Shown here in pieces: positions 11,798-27,911 of a stretch of DNA of 64,000 nucleotides. The translations under genes were made by a program, and so were the position numbers. The DNA lies in assembly GCA_034190875.2 (NCBI GenBank), contig CM067357.1:20089612-20153611 (forward strand), in the 5' to 3' direction. The notes under the pieces are model-generated. The model made no database searches. It worked only from the letters and a program-made list of their open reading frames with translations, and had not been told where the DNA came from. Numbering within the stretch: the stretch's first letter is position 1; each line of letters opens with the position of its first letter. The DNA is from Urechis unicinctus (Eukaryota > Annelida > Polychaeta > Xenopneusta > Urechidae).

Positions 11798-14700
11798 AAC
11801 CTGGCGGGCATTAATGAAGGAAAGGCAACACAAAACGCCGCAGATGTGACAGGCTCCTACAAGTGACTGTTATGTTATGGGCAACTTCCTGTCATATTGC
11901 GATTAATATATTTGGTATATAAATATGGACTTTCATTATTTGTATTTAATTATCATTGAACTGTCGTTAAATCTTACATTAAATTGCATTATCATATTCT
12001 TTTAATTGTGATGTAAAAACCTAAGGAGGATATTTACACCTTGGCAAAGCAATTTATGTGATAACCAACATCTGAGATCGAAATACTGCATATATCACCT
12101 TGGCATTACAATCAAGTATAACAAAGTGTCTTATTCGCTGTGAAGAATAAAGTTAATCATACACATGAGGGACTGCTAGAATACAAAAGAATAGCCGAAT
12201 GGATATGATAAGGTCGAGATCGGTCTGCTTTGATTAATCACCTACCTCTCTAGCAAAGCCATTGTTAATGCTAGCGGACGAAAATTAAATTAATGTATTA
12301 AAACCGTTTCCAGGGAGTGAATGTGTTATTCTGGTTCAAATATTAGGTGCCCAGGTATTTGGAAGAGCTTCTGTGGGTGGTCATATTTTATTTTTTTATG
12401 TGAGGACTGCGTACACAGATGCGGCAATACTAATCAAAGTATTTTCGGAATATAGCAATCATCGGTTCCGGGTTATAGCAGGCTTTTACATATCGAGGGA
12501 GTCATCTTTCCAAATCAAATAAACATTTGCACTATTTTTGTTATTCAACCCGCCACGCAATTTAGCGACAGGAATTGCGTTAACATATATTGTCACTACA
12601 TCAGAAATTGACCAGCTGGTCACGCAACAACACAACTTATCATGTTCGGTTTGTACACTCCTACTTGCTCTATTGATAGAACATAGGTTGGCCTAGTTAC
12701 AAATACTTAAAGTCGATGTTTTTTTTAACGAAAACTGTCATGATCCCACTACTGCGAACAGATATTTGATGAAATCAAATCAATAGCAACACAGCGCACC
12801 TATTTACGCTAGTATCCAGTGCTTAGCTGATGTTGGTCAACTGGTGTACGTGGAAATAATAGGCAACCGTGACATTAGGGTTGGACGGACTGATTAACAG
12901 CTATTGAGTTATGTGAATTACACAATTTCCCCACCCACAATTTAAATATATTCCTTTAACATGATAGCGCAAAAAGTATCTGTGTAATTACTCTTTCAGA
13001 ACAATACGAGGGTATGGAAAACCGTCACCGAGCGAATCTTAAAAATTCCCAGATCGGAAATCCTAATACCTGGAAAAAGTTCAAAAGCATATTATCGTAT
13101 TCCGAATGTTGCTTTTATTGTAGGTTTAAACCTCATCGCATTTTTGAATGTGCAATATACATCTGTTCGCCAAATTATTCACAAAACCACCATACGCACC
13201 CGTTAGCAAAATGCACCTGATTTCGGATATTCTTAGAGAATGACCGAACATTTGCGTAGTGTTTGTGGTCACTAGGCGTAAGTAAACCCATAATTGCGTT
13301 CATTATCCTTGGAGATGGTATAGTATTGGCAGGTCACAAAACACTTCCGTTTTAGTTGACAATATCATTCACTGGCTGAATGCAATGTATACACCATGCT
13401 GTGCAATAAAATCAAAAAACTAGTTCCAATGGCAACTTGCATAGTTTGTTGGGTGTGATTTTGATAAAGCTTACATATTAGAGCTACATTAATGTACGGC
13501 ACTAGCATCATACGATTATTGGATTGGCAAGTACATTTTGATGATGTTCTCCAGCGCGCATGCGTGTAGATGTTCATTACATCAATGCGTCGTGTTGTCC
13601 ACAAGCATTCTGTAAACTTCACATATTGCATTGGCGCTTTTAGGATATTCCCAATTCTCCTGATTGTCTTTACTTAAATATTAACCCCCTACTTCAGTCA
13701 CCACGCCATGTAGAAACATAGAATTATATGATTCGCACGCCACCTCGCATGTTGAAACAGCGTTTTCCGAATCGTGGCGCCCCCTATGCTGTCTTTTCGA
13801 TTGTCGCAAACTACCTATCCACAAAATCAAACCCGAGTTGCTGGCTGAATTCTAAATCAACCAAGCAAATATTATATACACTAATTACGTTTCATTATCT
13901 TTGGGTCAGATCCCTCATCAGTCAACACGGAATAATGTGGACACAACGCCGCACACTAGGGAACCTATACCAAGGACATGCAGACAATCTGAGAATGACC
14001 GACATGTCATTATGTATTTTATCCTGACATAATGCACAGTAAGTTGTTTGCAATAACGAAGAGTGGGTCAATTTGTATGTGGTGTCCCACCTGAGATCTA
14101 TATATCTAGGTGTCTAAAGGTGTCACAAAAGCAATCAGAAAGGTGGGTTAACAGACGCAGGCAACTTGTATGCATCGTACGCTGATCATCATTTCGTATG
14201 TATCAGACAATGAATCACCGCCTTTGGTAACTCCCAAAGTTGGAGTATTTAAGCTAGGATATCGATGTGTTGTTCCCGTAGATAGCCTTAGGTCTTACAT
14301 ATCATCCTCAATAAGCTGAAAACATATCATGTGTCGATATCATACATCATAACATTGCAACCATTCTGCTTTATATTGTTCACTAGGACTTAAGGATCGA
14401 CGCACCTGCTAGAAATCTTAGTTATTAAAGAGATAACAGCGTTATTGGACATTCGTGAAATGCAATTTATCATTTCGCAAGAGCCCTATCACCTCACACA
14501 GGGTCTAGTTTAATAAATGCAACCTGGCTAATGTATCCAATTCCATAAAACTTACTTCAGACAATCTGTTAAGCCAATATTAAGTATATCTGAGTAATAG
14601 TATTCGGTGTACATCATTGCAAGACGTGAATGTAAGGTATCAATCTACTATGGGTATTTTCGTACTCTAAAATACATAAGCATGGGATTGTTTAACAATG

Positions 14701-16588
14701 TAGAAATAAACTTCGCATTCGTAACATATTAAAGCATACGCTCGTGGTCTCCACACCGAGCGTCCATGGGCCTGCGTATTTTCACAGCTGCTACGTGAAT
14801 ATATTTACATGATGATGAGATCCGCAATCGTTGCTGTTGTCATGTTTTAGCTTATGACCATGTGCCATTTTCCTGGCGTATTATTGAATCTCGTTTCTAG
14901 GTCCATGATATACATCCTATTTAGTGATTTTTATAAACCATCACAAGCGTCAACAACACCAACGCTTTCGAATTAGCCGGTGAACTTTCTCACTGGCGAC
15001 TGAAAGGCAATTTACTCGCCAGGTTATAGGGGCCTGCCTTAAATTAACCGATATGAGCGTGTAAAATGTTAGCTCAGCAACATTTGTATTGTATTCACGG
15101 CCAACGATTGTTCCCAATAAAGGTGCACGTAATGTGACGCAGGAAATGGGGCATTGTCGATTCGTTACTTGGTAGCCGCATCAGTGCAGTTACAGCGTTA
15201 GTTTGTTGGGTGGGTTCGTCTGGTGTTCGTTTGTTTGATAACGTCGCTCCCGTGTGAAATATCTTGAACAAACATATTTACGCTACATAGAATATGCGTC
15301 TTGTTCTTAATCGCGAGAGGAATGTTATTCTCTAAAGAATGTGTGGATGTGCAAGAACTGACATCCACATCAGCTCATTTGTTTTTCGTTCGGCAAAGCG
15401 TACGAATCATGCACATAACGCATCGGCATATTTGCCAAAACATATAGCCAATGATGCAAAAACACTTTTAACGGCAAATAACAATGAAATAGTCGATTTG
15501 ATTAACATATTTTATTGTAAATAGTAATGAAAGCCAGACGAATCATGTTGTTATACAATAATGCATCGGTAAGCTGCTTAAAACGTATAGTGTTGTTATC
15601 TATATACAAGACATTGACATAACAAAGGTGCTGATGCATAATATCAGAAGAGTTGGTAACAAATACCACCAGGAGATTAAATTGAGAGTTGATGAAAAAT
15701 GTAATTATTATGTGCTAATATGTACTGTGAAATATTGGCTAAACATAATTCTATAATAATATATTAATCGAGCAGCAATATCAATTTCATGTTTGTATTA
15801 CATGACCACTTAAGCGGATAACATCATTATTACATACACCCGAGTTTACTTTTCTCCTTAAATAGTCCCGTTACATTTTGTTGGTGTTGTTAACGTTGCC
15901 CAAAATAAAATTATGATTAGCAAAAGCATCTCTCAAATAGTGAGACCGACAGCAGCTTCCACTATCCATGACAGCCGCTTCGTATGAAAAAAAGAAATGG
16001 CGCATATTGAGCCACACGCCGCACTTCTTTTTGAACAACCTTAGCTATAAATTATGCATTTCAGCACCTGATTCCGCTATCAATGTTGATCTTTATTGCT
16101 AAAGAATTCAATGCTATTTAAGAAAATATGGAATCTTGAATGCAAGCGGTACTGTTAATAAATTATATCATACAAATATTCCACGTTGTCGTGATCATGA
16201 CTATATAATTAGCTAAGGTACCTTATCTCTATCAGGCAATTTATTCCTAGACGAAATGCGATTAAAACAAATTATATTCACATCTTGTAGTGCTAATGTT
16301 AGAGTAACAGTCCGTGAAGTTGAACATAGCGCCCCAGTTATATAGGCTTGTTTGCGTTGCTCGTAGTTCATTGCGCAGCATACCATGAAACGGTTATTTA
16401 AAATCCACTTAAGGTGAACGCAATTGACATTCTCTAAAACTTTGTTAAGTTAATTTAATATAACGCGCATACAGATATTGTGCTGCAAAGCTGATATGCG
16501 GATAAAATATAAGAATGCAACTATATAATTCTTAGAGCAACCAAGATTCGCTGATGTTAATGACCCTGCCATTTAGAGTTTATTTACA

Positions 16589-16591
<3 letters not shown>
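11798..16591. other. AT-rich gene-free stretch
   Basis: No recognised gene, RNA or mobile element in 4.8 kb. Open frames of up to 99 codons (for example 13728-14027 plus) have no motif, repeat structure or convincing splice context. Confidence 0.6.
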
Positions 16592-16631
<40 letters not shown>

Positions 16632-16881
16632 CTCTCTCTCGCTCTCTCTCTCTCTCTCTCGCTCTCTCTCTCTCGCTCTCTCGCTCTCTCACTCCTCCTC
16701 GCGCTCTCTCTCTCTCGCTCGCGCTCTCGAGAGAGAGCGATAGAGAGAGATAGAGAGAGAGAGAGGGATATAGAGAGATCCTCTCTATATCCTCTCTCTC
16801 TCTCTCCTCTCTAGATATATATATATATATATATATATATAGGATATATATATATATCTATATATATATATATCTATATAG

Positions 16882-16926
<45 letters not shown>

Positions 16927-17100
16927 CATACTATATATACATATATATATTTCTATAAGGATCTCTATATATATAGAGATATAGATATCTCCTATATCTC
17001 TCTCTATATATATCTATCTCTATATCTATCTATATATATATATCTATATATATATCTGTATATATATGAATATATATATATATATGTATATTTATATATA
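16592..17100. repeat. (CT)n to (GA)n strand-switch microsatellite followed by (TA)n
   Basis: About 135 bp of CT/CGCT repeat flips at the palindrome ctctcgagag (centre near 16729) into about 50 bp of GA repeat, flips back to CT, and continues as about 290 bp of TA with TCTATA variants. The CT and GA arms are complementary, so the tract can fold into a hairpin. Confidence 0.95.
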
Positions 17101-19049
17101 ACACAAAGCCAAAGCAGTCAAGTAAAATATTTCCACTGGTGCAGCGATGGATATAATCAAGGGTATGCCGTTATTATTTATATGTTTTTCGTTATTTGTG
17201 TTATTTGGCAGAGTCACTTACTTGACTCACAACTGCTGTCACTCGGGGCGTCCTGATTACAATATTCAATGCAGAGAATAATTTATAAACATCCCCTATT
17301 TTTGCAACACGAGCAAACAAGATAAATCTACCTATCACGCGATCTTTAATAAATATATCAAGTCATAAAGTATCTACGTTATGACCCGTTTGCAACAACC
17401 GCGCATTGATGCTGCTGGCATTGAAGCTTGAATGGTTTCAGCAGATGCTCGCTGACCAAATGGAGGTAGCAAAATACCGGTGAAAGAGTTTCCTCGGCGT
17501 CACATTTCTATTCTGTGGCTGAGGTGGCTCGATAGTTTGCTGCGGATTTGTTAGCTATAGTAATGACATGCTATTACCTAACAGGGACCATCGTTCTTCT
17601 CAAAACGATTTAGGCGGACAACAAACGGCCAGGGCGGGCTTAACGCTCTTTAATGCCATTTTAGTATACCCAGCCACGTTGAAATCGACAATGGTTAGGA
17701 ATGTCAAATGCATCGGCAACGCGCAGTCAGGAGATACTCAAGGTGTTATATACCCTATTGCTAGAAGCCGTCCCTAGCGCACCCAGTGACGATGCGCAGC
17801 CACAATGCTTCAATATGTCTGCAAAAGGGTCCTTAACGTAGGAAGCGATGTTACTGTGTGGGGTGATGTCCCTGCGTGGCTGACATATGCGATGCGTCAG
17901 AATTTGATCTATTAAATAAATAGTCTAATAAGGCAACGAAGGATCGCTGCACGGATAAATAGAATGTCTACCTTCACCGTAACAGCTGTGTATCGTGCAG
18001 TGCATGAAGTCATTCCTTATAAACAAGGATGAGTTAGTGAAAGGTAACAACAGCTCGGGCTTCATCATAACGTCATATTATCATCTGTCACGCAGTAAGC
18101 AAAACAAACCATCGTGCACGTAAATGTCACGGTGGGATAAATTACTTTTCACCTGCAAAACAGTACTCAATAGAGCAAAGAGGATCGTGTTTTGTATGTT
18201 CATCCAAACGACCAGACTGTTCCCAGCTACATCGCTACTGTTTGAATATGAATCAGGAATTATGGAAATTGTTTACTGTTCGTAATTGCTGCATTGGCGG
18301 AAGCCAGAAGTCACGTTAATTTGCTGCAAACGACATAACAAGCTCGTGCCAGTGAACTAAAAGCAAAAACGACGCATGTTTTGTGGGATGAATTTGAGGA
18401 CATATGGTGCGAGTTGTTCATAAACGACACAATGGGTTATTATGTTTTAGTCATTGTCGAGCTTCTCAAACCGATCAATGACATTAAGTGCGTGTTGTAT
18501 CTGCATTTATGGCTTTCTAAATTGATCCTAAAGGCACAATATGTGTGGGTAATCCATATAGTTGCTTTTAGTCCCATATCATGACCTGATTCAATAGCTC
18601 TTACTGACATCAAGCATTCAAATCTCCCAAATGACTCGCAAATGACTCGCACATTGTTTCGACTTCAATATCAACGATCAGTGTTATGGAGAAATAAAGT
18701 CATTCAAATCTCAATGAGTAAATATACAGAACATGTTATTTTATTATCACATATAGAAGTCGTTTTTTATATGTCATGGCTTATCATTACATTTGTGCGT
18801 CTGTATTCTATGGAACCTAGTGTTATTATTATTTGTCATGCTACTACTAATCCATAGTTGCATGGCGTGGATTTTTAAAAACACTAACATGTGTCCGTAA
18901 TTGCTATGCAATATTTCTTTTGCCCTAATGCTATCCCTTGCAAAACGCTGTATAGGAAGCATTTTATACTCGGGTTCCACTATTGTTTGCATCATTGTGT
19001 TGTGCAAGTCCAATAAACATTTTCCTCGATATTATTGTCTTGCTCTCAT
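17101..19049. other. AT-rich gene-free stretch
   Basis: No recognised gene. A tiny direct duplication, aaatgactcgc twice in a row, lies near 18629-18650. Confidence 0.6.
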
Positions 19050-19604
<555 letters not shown>

Positions 19605-21400
19605 CCACCCATACCTCTACTAGCGGGCCCCTTTTTCTGCAATTTATATATGTTTACATGGCTGTGCTTTGAAAGCACGCTAACATCCTACGTCTATTTG
19701 GTCTACAGTGAAGTGGTCTCCGAGGAACTGCAAGAGCTCTGACATTTCTTATTCCTTACCCGCAATCTCCTGCCAGATACCTGTCGATCAGTCAAAGGTC
19801 GTCCCCGGCATTGGGTGCCCAATTAATCCGCCCACCTAAGAATCACATTCATAATGAAGAGTTCTTTATAACCAATTCGATGGTGTAAGCATGAACACCA
19901 TGACTATTGGTTCATACCTTAAACGACATCAAATACATGGTTAAAAATTTGCAAGCAAGTCGGCCGTTCATGCTATGATTGACCTTTCTCTTAATGACTC
20001 ATATGAAAACACTTGCGTTTCCAGGTAAGAAATATTCAGCGTCATATGTTTTGGGTATGCATGAGTGACTGACGTGGCTCATGTTTGATCTTAGACCCTG
20101 AAAGAAGAATTAATTAAAGTGGTAAACATCAAGTAATCTTTATTGCTGCTTTATACATGGGCCCGCTCATATGCAACAACATTTGAACTGAATGCAGCGT
20201 GACAACAAAAGCAAACCAACATCCCCAAGGCATACCAATAAATGCCTCTTCAACACATATTTTAATATAAATAATGGTTGACCGCTTTGTAATAATGCTT
20301 TTTAGTAAGAATGATAACTATCCTACATGGGCTTTATTCGTCACCACCATCAAACACACCGAATTCAAAATAGCTTCCGAATATATATGCGAGAGGTACC
20401 CCATTTGGCCGAACAATGTTGTTTTTGCTGGTCGACCCCAAATGGGTAGCGGTAATATTATTAATCAGTGAAGAAAGCATACATGATATCGGTACGAACT
20501 AAGCCGTCAGCTTGTCGTCGGCTTGCAGATAAATTTAGTTTTTTACTAGGAGGTTTCATGCACTTTTATGTGTGTTGTAGTTAATAAAGTATGTAGTGCC
20601 GATGCAACTGAGCAAATATATTTGTCAGCATCTAGCAGCCAATTTCATATCACAACAATGTCAGTTAGGCCTCGTTAGTCAACGCACAGCTCCGTTGAGT
20701 CTCGAGAGCAGTGTGACGTGCATGTATTATATAAATTGCTAATAAGGAAAGATCCTAAACTAATTTTGTGGACAAAACCTCCCTCACGTGTTGCAGCTGT
20801 GCAAATATCTTGCTTATATATTGCCATTTTCGTTACGAATGCCATATGCGTAAGGCTTGATGCCCTTGGATTTGTGCCAGGTCAATCACCAATCTAATTC
20901 AATTTGAGTGATGGGAGCAATGTTAATGACGCCCAGTGCTAGCTTTATACACTATTTGCGATGGTGGCGTGTCCTATTTCAAATAGAGAGCAGCTGCTTA
21001 TATGCATTGTTGCACTTAAGTGGTTATCGATACATTAACTGTAGACCAAACTAGCTTGGAATGTTGAGTGGCGGAGGTGGTTTCGCAGTGAAATAGCAAG
21101 AAGTATAGGGGAATTTGTTGCAGCCTGCTGCCAGGGTATTTTCGACAGCAACAGTTATTCATCTGCTGCTGTTGCCACCATTACCTTGACGATCCTTCGC
21201 TTTGGCACTGAATGTAACTAATCAACGCAAGTCAGTCATTTCGGCCGAACGCGATAGTTTAGAGCCATTAATCTTTTATGCTATGGTGGGATTATTCAGG
21301 ATTCTGGAATAATGCGGATAGCACAAAATTTAAATCAACGTCACCAATTTGATGTCGATCTTTAGAGATTGGAATTCTTCCCAATTTCGTCGCCACCGCC
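19605..21400. other. AT-rich gene-free stretch
   Basis: No recognised gene. Just before the N gap the sequence is slightly GC-richer and ends in cgccaccgcc. A minus-strand open frame crosses the gap, but the two sides cannot be linked through unknown sequence. Confidence 0.55.
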
Positions 21401-21500
21401 NNNNNNNNNNNNNNNNNNNNNNNNNNNNNNNNNNNNNNNNNNNNNNNNNNNNNNNNNNNNNNNNNNNNNNNNNNNNNNNNNNNNNNNNNNNNNNNNNNNN
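21401..21500. other. Assembly gap of 100 Ns
   Basis: Exactly 100 unknown bases, the usual placeholder for a scaffold gap of unsized length. The order of the two sides is inferred by the assembler, not read. Confidence 0.98.
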
Positions 21501-24500
21501 TAACGAGTGGATTAGGTAGTTCGTCTTGTAGCAGCATTTTAACTGCAGTTATCCTCTTGATAACTGTACGGAGTATGAGCTGTTGCTTACCAATACCTAA
21601 CATAACCTATGAAGGCAATACACATGTTAGTAGGTGATGTGAGTTTCGGCACACATTAAATAAGCCATTGTGCAGCTCATTGTAAAAGCTTATCTTCCAT
21701 TATGCTAGCGTGTGCATTTCATAGCAAGCCGTCGCATTATGAAGTACAATACATTGTACATTGGTTAGAACACACAACTCTGAATGGTGGAATCATACAC
21801 AATCTATGCGCTAGCTATCCAATCACAATCCTAATACTCATTTAAGAAGCTGTGCATTAGACATCAATGCTATGTACAGTTTAAGTGGTATTTTATATAA
21901 TATATTATGGTTAAAAGTGTCGAATTGATAACCAAAGTTCACTGCTTATACAAGATATGTGTATTATTGGATGCCAGAATCTAATGCATATTGCATGGTT
22001 AACCCCAGCAGTAAACACGTAATGTGTGTTATGCTTGTTAACTAACACATATTATCGGTGGATTTATTCACAAAATAGCACCAAGAAGCCATGGAATGTA
22101 TATAATGTTGCAATGCTACCTGGACGGCAATTAATAATGTATTTCTGTTTTACTTCATATTTGGAGGATATGTCATCATAGATAGCGATGTCAAGATCTC
22201 CATCAAAATCAAATAATGGCTCTATCAATGGCTTCGTCGAATCAACACTACCTAATACTTACTTCAAGGTTGTGTTCTTGAGGCTCATGAAAACTGTTCA
22301 GCTCTATTTGCACATTTGATAATGGTTTAATAAGTTAGGTCTAAGGGATTCCTTTATGTGAATTACAAAAGGCAGCGCACACTGTTTTTTTGATATTCAT
22401 TGTTATATTTAATTTCGATTTAAATCGTTTATATAACTTTGTACAACAATATATTCACCTGTTGTTGGCCAATTTATTGTAAAAACGTAACTGGCATAAA
22501 CTGGTAAGAGGGTGACAACGATTAGTCTCATTGCACTATGAAACGGTCAGCACACCAAATGACACAATAACGCTAACGCGGGCGCAAGTTGCCCACCGCT
22601 TGGATTTACATTCGTAATAGCTAAGATTATATTAAATCCGCTGATTTGGCCCCATTAAGCAGCCCAGGCAATAGTCTATATCGGTAGAATTATATTGGTT
22701 TATTCATGCTGTCGAGAATAAAGCGCAAATAGGATCCATGCGCTGTACATATCTCGGATATGTGAATTGTGTCCGTAAAATACCTCTTAAACATTTGTTT
22801 ACGACTGAATGGATGGCGGGTCTTATAATAGGGAGAGATAAAGTCTAAAACACATGAACACCGCACAATGCACTGAGCATGAGATATTTCTCACTTCCCT
22901 AATAATTGCTTGCACATAATACATTGCTGGGCGTATAATTAAGTGCCATGTAATGTTCAAGATGTTCCCTGGTGATGCTAAATTTTTGCTCATTGCAACA
23001 TAACGTGTTACTTGGTAGCATATTTATGCTTACGGCTGTGATGTTCTGTAAGACGTTTTATGCTTCCAAATTGTACAATGGCTGTTCGTACCGTAATTGC
23101 AGCCAATCCAGGCCTATAAACAATATTTACCTGTGCCAGATGCTGCTAAGGGTCACTGAAATATTCAATGGGATGATCGAAGATTTGCATCAATTTTTCG
23201 GTTATTCGACTTATGAGTAATGCGTGCTATTAAATATTCTAACACTTTTTCTATGGAGTAGAATGAACAAACATATCATGATTTGCTCCGTTGCATGTCG
23301 GCTTTCCTATCTTGATGTGAAAAAACCGCCACCACAACTGAAAATGTTCTGTTTAAGTAAGTATATTGTCCTTTCTAAGGCATGCTTGAGTTTTATTATG
23401 TCATTCATAAAAGTAAAATTGAACGCTGAGCCTTATGGCTGGATTCATTTCAGTTACAGTAACAATTCATAGCTCCCATTCGTTTCACAACTATTTTCTA
23501 TCTTACATATGCAAAGTGGACAGCTGTTTGTTTTCTCTGTATTTGAACGATAGGAGCTGCATTATTGATTGAAAAGGAACTATTCATTAGCCTCATTGTG
23601 AAATCGAAGGTGAGTTACTATTGTGTCATCTCTAAAAGCGCCATGAGCCAGTAATTTCAGGATTTATTTATTGCTGATGGTAAATAATTGCCATGTCAGA
23701 GATGCGTCGTCGGTCAAATCAATGAGGCCGGACGAACCGTTCTCCAATTAGTTGCAGGAATAGCGAAATTGAATAAGATGCCTTTCCTCCAGTCGGTACA
23801 AAACATTCAATGCAAGCGATGTGGGTGATTATATCATCATGCATTAAGAGATAATAATGACTTTGCCTGGTGTTGGCGATTTTGTATTTTCAAGGCCGGA
23901 TCGTGCCCTAAAACAACTTGCAAAGTGGCATAAAGTGTAATATATGTAATAGCAAGGGTCTTTTGTTTAGTTGATCTAAATTGCTTCCGGATTTCATCAA
24001 ACGCTGTTTAGACGTCCATCGGTATACATTATAAAGGCCTTGAAAAGGAATTTGTTAAACCAAATACATATGTAAAGAGCTTGTTAAAAATACCCAAATG
24101 CCTGCATTATATTGGTGATTTTGCGAAACTATTTCCATTTTATTATTATATACGTGCGTATTTAGGCAATAATATAAAACTACAATAAGGGAAGTGATTA
24201 TGTGATCCTAATGTAAGTGTCTCGAAATGTTGGTACCTTGGAATCAATAGACGTGCATGTTCACTCCTCATCTAGTTTACAAGGAGGTATGTACAAACCG
24301 TAATGTTGAAAAAAGGCATTACAATCGACTGGTTTAACTGACACTAATGGCCTTTAATCAGCCACCTGAAGAAATCCATCATATGGAGTTGTAGTTTTGC
24401 AAAAAAATCCACACAAACGTTCTGGATATGCGGCACACATAATAATGTGAGTTCAGCACTTCCTACTTACGAAGTTGGCTCCTCTGAAATGTTGAGATAT

Positions 24501-25050
24501 ATTGTCGTCTTTATTCATAGACATGTGCGTTTGGATTGTAACGTTTTGATGCGCATACATTGCATCAAGTATTTATGATCACGAAGATCAACTAAAGAAT
24601 GCGTAGATTTTGTTGCTATTGTGTCAGAGAAATATACACAAATTACTTTCAGCTCAACACCCAGCGATATCTGCTTAGGTTGCCTTCATCGCTCTGGACA
24701 TCTAATACTTACTCTGCCTACCATGATTACCACCAGCCATGTTTTGATTGTGCGTGCCACATGTCGTTCATAGCTGAGTATGTTTTATTATTCTTAAGAG
24801 CGCTTATTGGCTATCGTGGCACCTTGTTAATATTAATTGTTTTGATTCCAACGGCTTTGTGTTGCTCCTATTATGCTACACACAGCTTGTCGCTACTTTC
24901 TAACTAGGTTAAGGACTGGATTCAGGCAATAATGGGTAGGTCTGTCTAATAATTGTGTGCAGAAAAGATACTCTCATGTGGTGTGGTCTGGTTACCAACA
25001 AATGCCCCCAAAAAGTTATGGTCACCTCGGGTTGGCTTATCAACAACGCA
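21501..25050. other. AT-rich gene-free stretch
   Basis: No recognised gene. Open frames at 22972-23220, 23224-23472 and 24599-24907 (plus) are close to one another but have no shared motif. Their hydrophobic stretches are what AT-rich chance frames usually give. Confidence 0.55.
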
Positions 25051-27911
25051 ATATCTAGATATCAATTACATATTCAATAGGCCGCATTTATAGGTCAGGA
25101 TACATATAAGTTCGTAGCTAGACGAAAATAGGGTGTGCTTTTAGAGGGTGGTATTGAGCAGGATATTGAATAGAGGTGCACAATCCTGCTCGAAAAATCC
25201 CATAGGCACTGAGAGGTTGTGACTCTTGATATTTCATTCGACGAGTAACAGTATCATTCGATAATGGTGAGCATATATGTGGGGGTTAATGGGAACGTGT
25301 ATAAGTTATGACTGATGTGAAATATCTTATTGCTATATTCAGTGCTGTTGTTGTATTGCAAGCAGACTGCGTATTCTGCTAAAACAATTGTCGTCCACGC
25401 ATGAATCATTATAACATTTACCCACTAATTCTCTAACAATGGAACAACTATATAGTTGTACAATATTCGCCTTCTAATTAGCCAATTGGCCATCTTCATG
25501 GGTTTCAGTAAGTGAATGGACAGTCTATTGTAAAATGGGTATTACCACTGATGTCTTTGAATGAGTAGAATTTTGTAGGAGAATTATGTAACAGATCTTG
25601 GGTTATCACTGGAGTTATTCCAAGTTTGTCTTCTTGTGTGACATTGGCTAAATGTACATCCCTATGAGCTTTGTGGGAGTAGATGGCTGAAAAACTATTG
25701 TATACTAAACAGAACTGAAAACTTGTTTTCTTGGAATAAACTGCGAGGTAAATGGCAATTGGTAAGCAAGCAGTGACGATTTTAACAGCAAGACAAACAG
25801 GGTTTGTCCATATCATGATCAACAACATTTTAATAGCAGCAACACTGTATATGTTGTCAGTGTATTTGATGTTTTCGTTTAAGGTATAAATGGATAGAAT
25901 CACAATTATTTTTATTGGTACCATCTCGGTCCATAGTCTGGAGAGTTTTTAGTAATTTAAAAAGTATGCTAATCGTGATTTCATCTCGGTAACTGATGCA
26001 AGAATGGCGACGCAAATCGCTTATATCATTCCACTTTAAGGTTTGACAGATTGGAAGTGTACGCATGTAAAATTTAGGAAACAAATTGTCTTCTTGGTCA
26101 GACCTACGCTAATCTTAATATGGGGCTGGCGGTTGAACTGTGAGATATGAGGGCTTATACTAGTTTTAAAAATCACATTATCCGTTGTTCCAGCCCAGTC
26201 CTAAAAATGTTGACATTATCACTAGTATGGCAAAAAGTAGCGATTGCGATTTGACGCGTAATTCGTGTTAATATTACAGGAAGCAATATAACTGGTGGTT
26301 TCCTACGTGATATTTAGAATGTGAAAAACTATCATTCGATGAACAAATATTGTCTTTATAGAACATGTATGATCTTATCCAAAACAATCCATGAAGAAAG
26401 CATCACTCTAGATTTATACTTACTGTTGATACGTCAAGAAGAGTGCTAGGCCTCACAAATGTAATGAATCAGCGTGTGCAAAGAAAACCTCTCATATCAG
26501 CCAAGACGGATGACTCGCACGCGCCACACACAAACTTTATCGAATGATAGGTCATTGGGTATAAGACAACTCCTGTGACAGGTCATAATGTAGCTATACG
26601 ATTTATTTTTATATTATATATAGCCGATAAACTCAGATTTATGGTTGTTGTGCGATTGCATCCTTTCTATCAAGCCGCCCGATGATTCATGGGCATCTAT
26701 TTATTGACAGACCGTCACGTGATAGGACTGTGACATTAGATATTAGCTGTTTGATGAAATATCGTCAGTTAAAATGCGCACCTGCCCCAGGTAAGACACG
26801 ACTTTCCTTTTTAAGATGACTATCGATATTCGAGCATGTTTCAATCGGCCACAATGTGCATGCTACATGTTCATCTGTCAGCGCTTATAATAAGTACTAT
26901 ATACAAACAATATTATTTGCAAAGTTATAAATGTAATCGCTGAGAAGTCGAAATACTTCGTTTAACTAACTACATCAGACAAACTATATCAATCGTACCA
27001 GCAGGCCCCGAGAGCAACGCTAGCATACATATATTTCAATCACGTGCTTTAAAAGACTCCACCTATTTTCGTACCAAATGATCAAATACGAAAGCATTAA
27101 CTATGAAGGTGATGATGTAATAATGTATTCCAGATAAGCTGTTCTCGTGATTCCTTATTTTCTGTCGCGTCATTGCTTCATATGTCAATTAAATTGTAAT
27201 CAATTGGTAAACGCAGCGAGGGGCAGTTTCGAACATCAATCTCGCAGTGTTGGTCGGTTGATTATGGTTCCCACTTTGTAATACTACGGCTCGTCAAATT
27301 GATCTTTATATGTACGGTGTAAACGTAAATTTTGGGTATTCTTATGACATAGAAATCTACAATACAAACATTGGATAGACTCAGCTTATTAACGCTGTTG
27401 TGAATCTTTGTAACACACTATTTCACTCTTTATATGGTACTCATGCTCGAAGACACACTTTGAAATAGGAGCGTAATTAGTTTGAGTTATTTAGTAACTG
27501 GCGACATTCGCGGGACAAAATGACCGCAAAGACCTCGGTAAACCGTATTTATTATTAAGATTCAGGTTTTGATCGATGATTAGATTGCAGAAAATCTATG
27601 TGTGTATCATTAAGGCAGTGGCAAAAACTTTGTCCCGTCTGTTTTTATGTTTTCACTGCAGGAATGCAATATAACAACGATAAAACCCAACCTCAACTAG
27701 TATCAAAATCGATATATCCATAGACAGGTATCGGCAATGAAATATGTAAGTCAATACTCGGATTGAAGAGAAAAGAACGTTAATCATGTAGTCCTATTTA
27801 AATATTGTGCATATGCGGACCACAGTTAGCACGTCCGTGCAGGAAATATGAAAAGGGCACTGTACTTATTAATTGATATTGCTGTAACCATGCACAACAT
27901 TAATGTTCCAT
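25051..27911 (+). repeat. Duplicated 2.86 kb segment, first copy
   Basis: The segment starts near tagatatcaattac and ends at attaatgttcca. Its first 150 bp (25051-25201) recur at 28151-28303, and the rest (about 25201-27911) recurs at about 29785-32461, in the same orientation. Sampled stretches are about 96-97% identical, with small indels such as 21 bp near 27357-27377 that are absent from the other copy. The ends show no terminal inverted repeats or LTR-like repeats, so it does not look like a standard transposon. It contains no recognised gene. The minus-strand open frame at 25505-25924 is longer than its counterpart in the second copy and does not look selected. Confidence 0.92.

Noticed and set aside
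11341-11866. Open frames of 65 to 93 codons made of Ile-Tyr repeats (also at 6369-6605, 18901-19243 and 60386-61339)
   Set aside because: They are translations of (TA)n microsatellite DNA on both strands, with no other content.
21292-21603. 103-codon minus-strand frame across the N gap
   Set aside because: A third of it is unknown sequence, so the two sides cannot be shown to be one frame.
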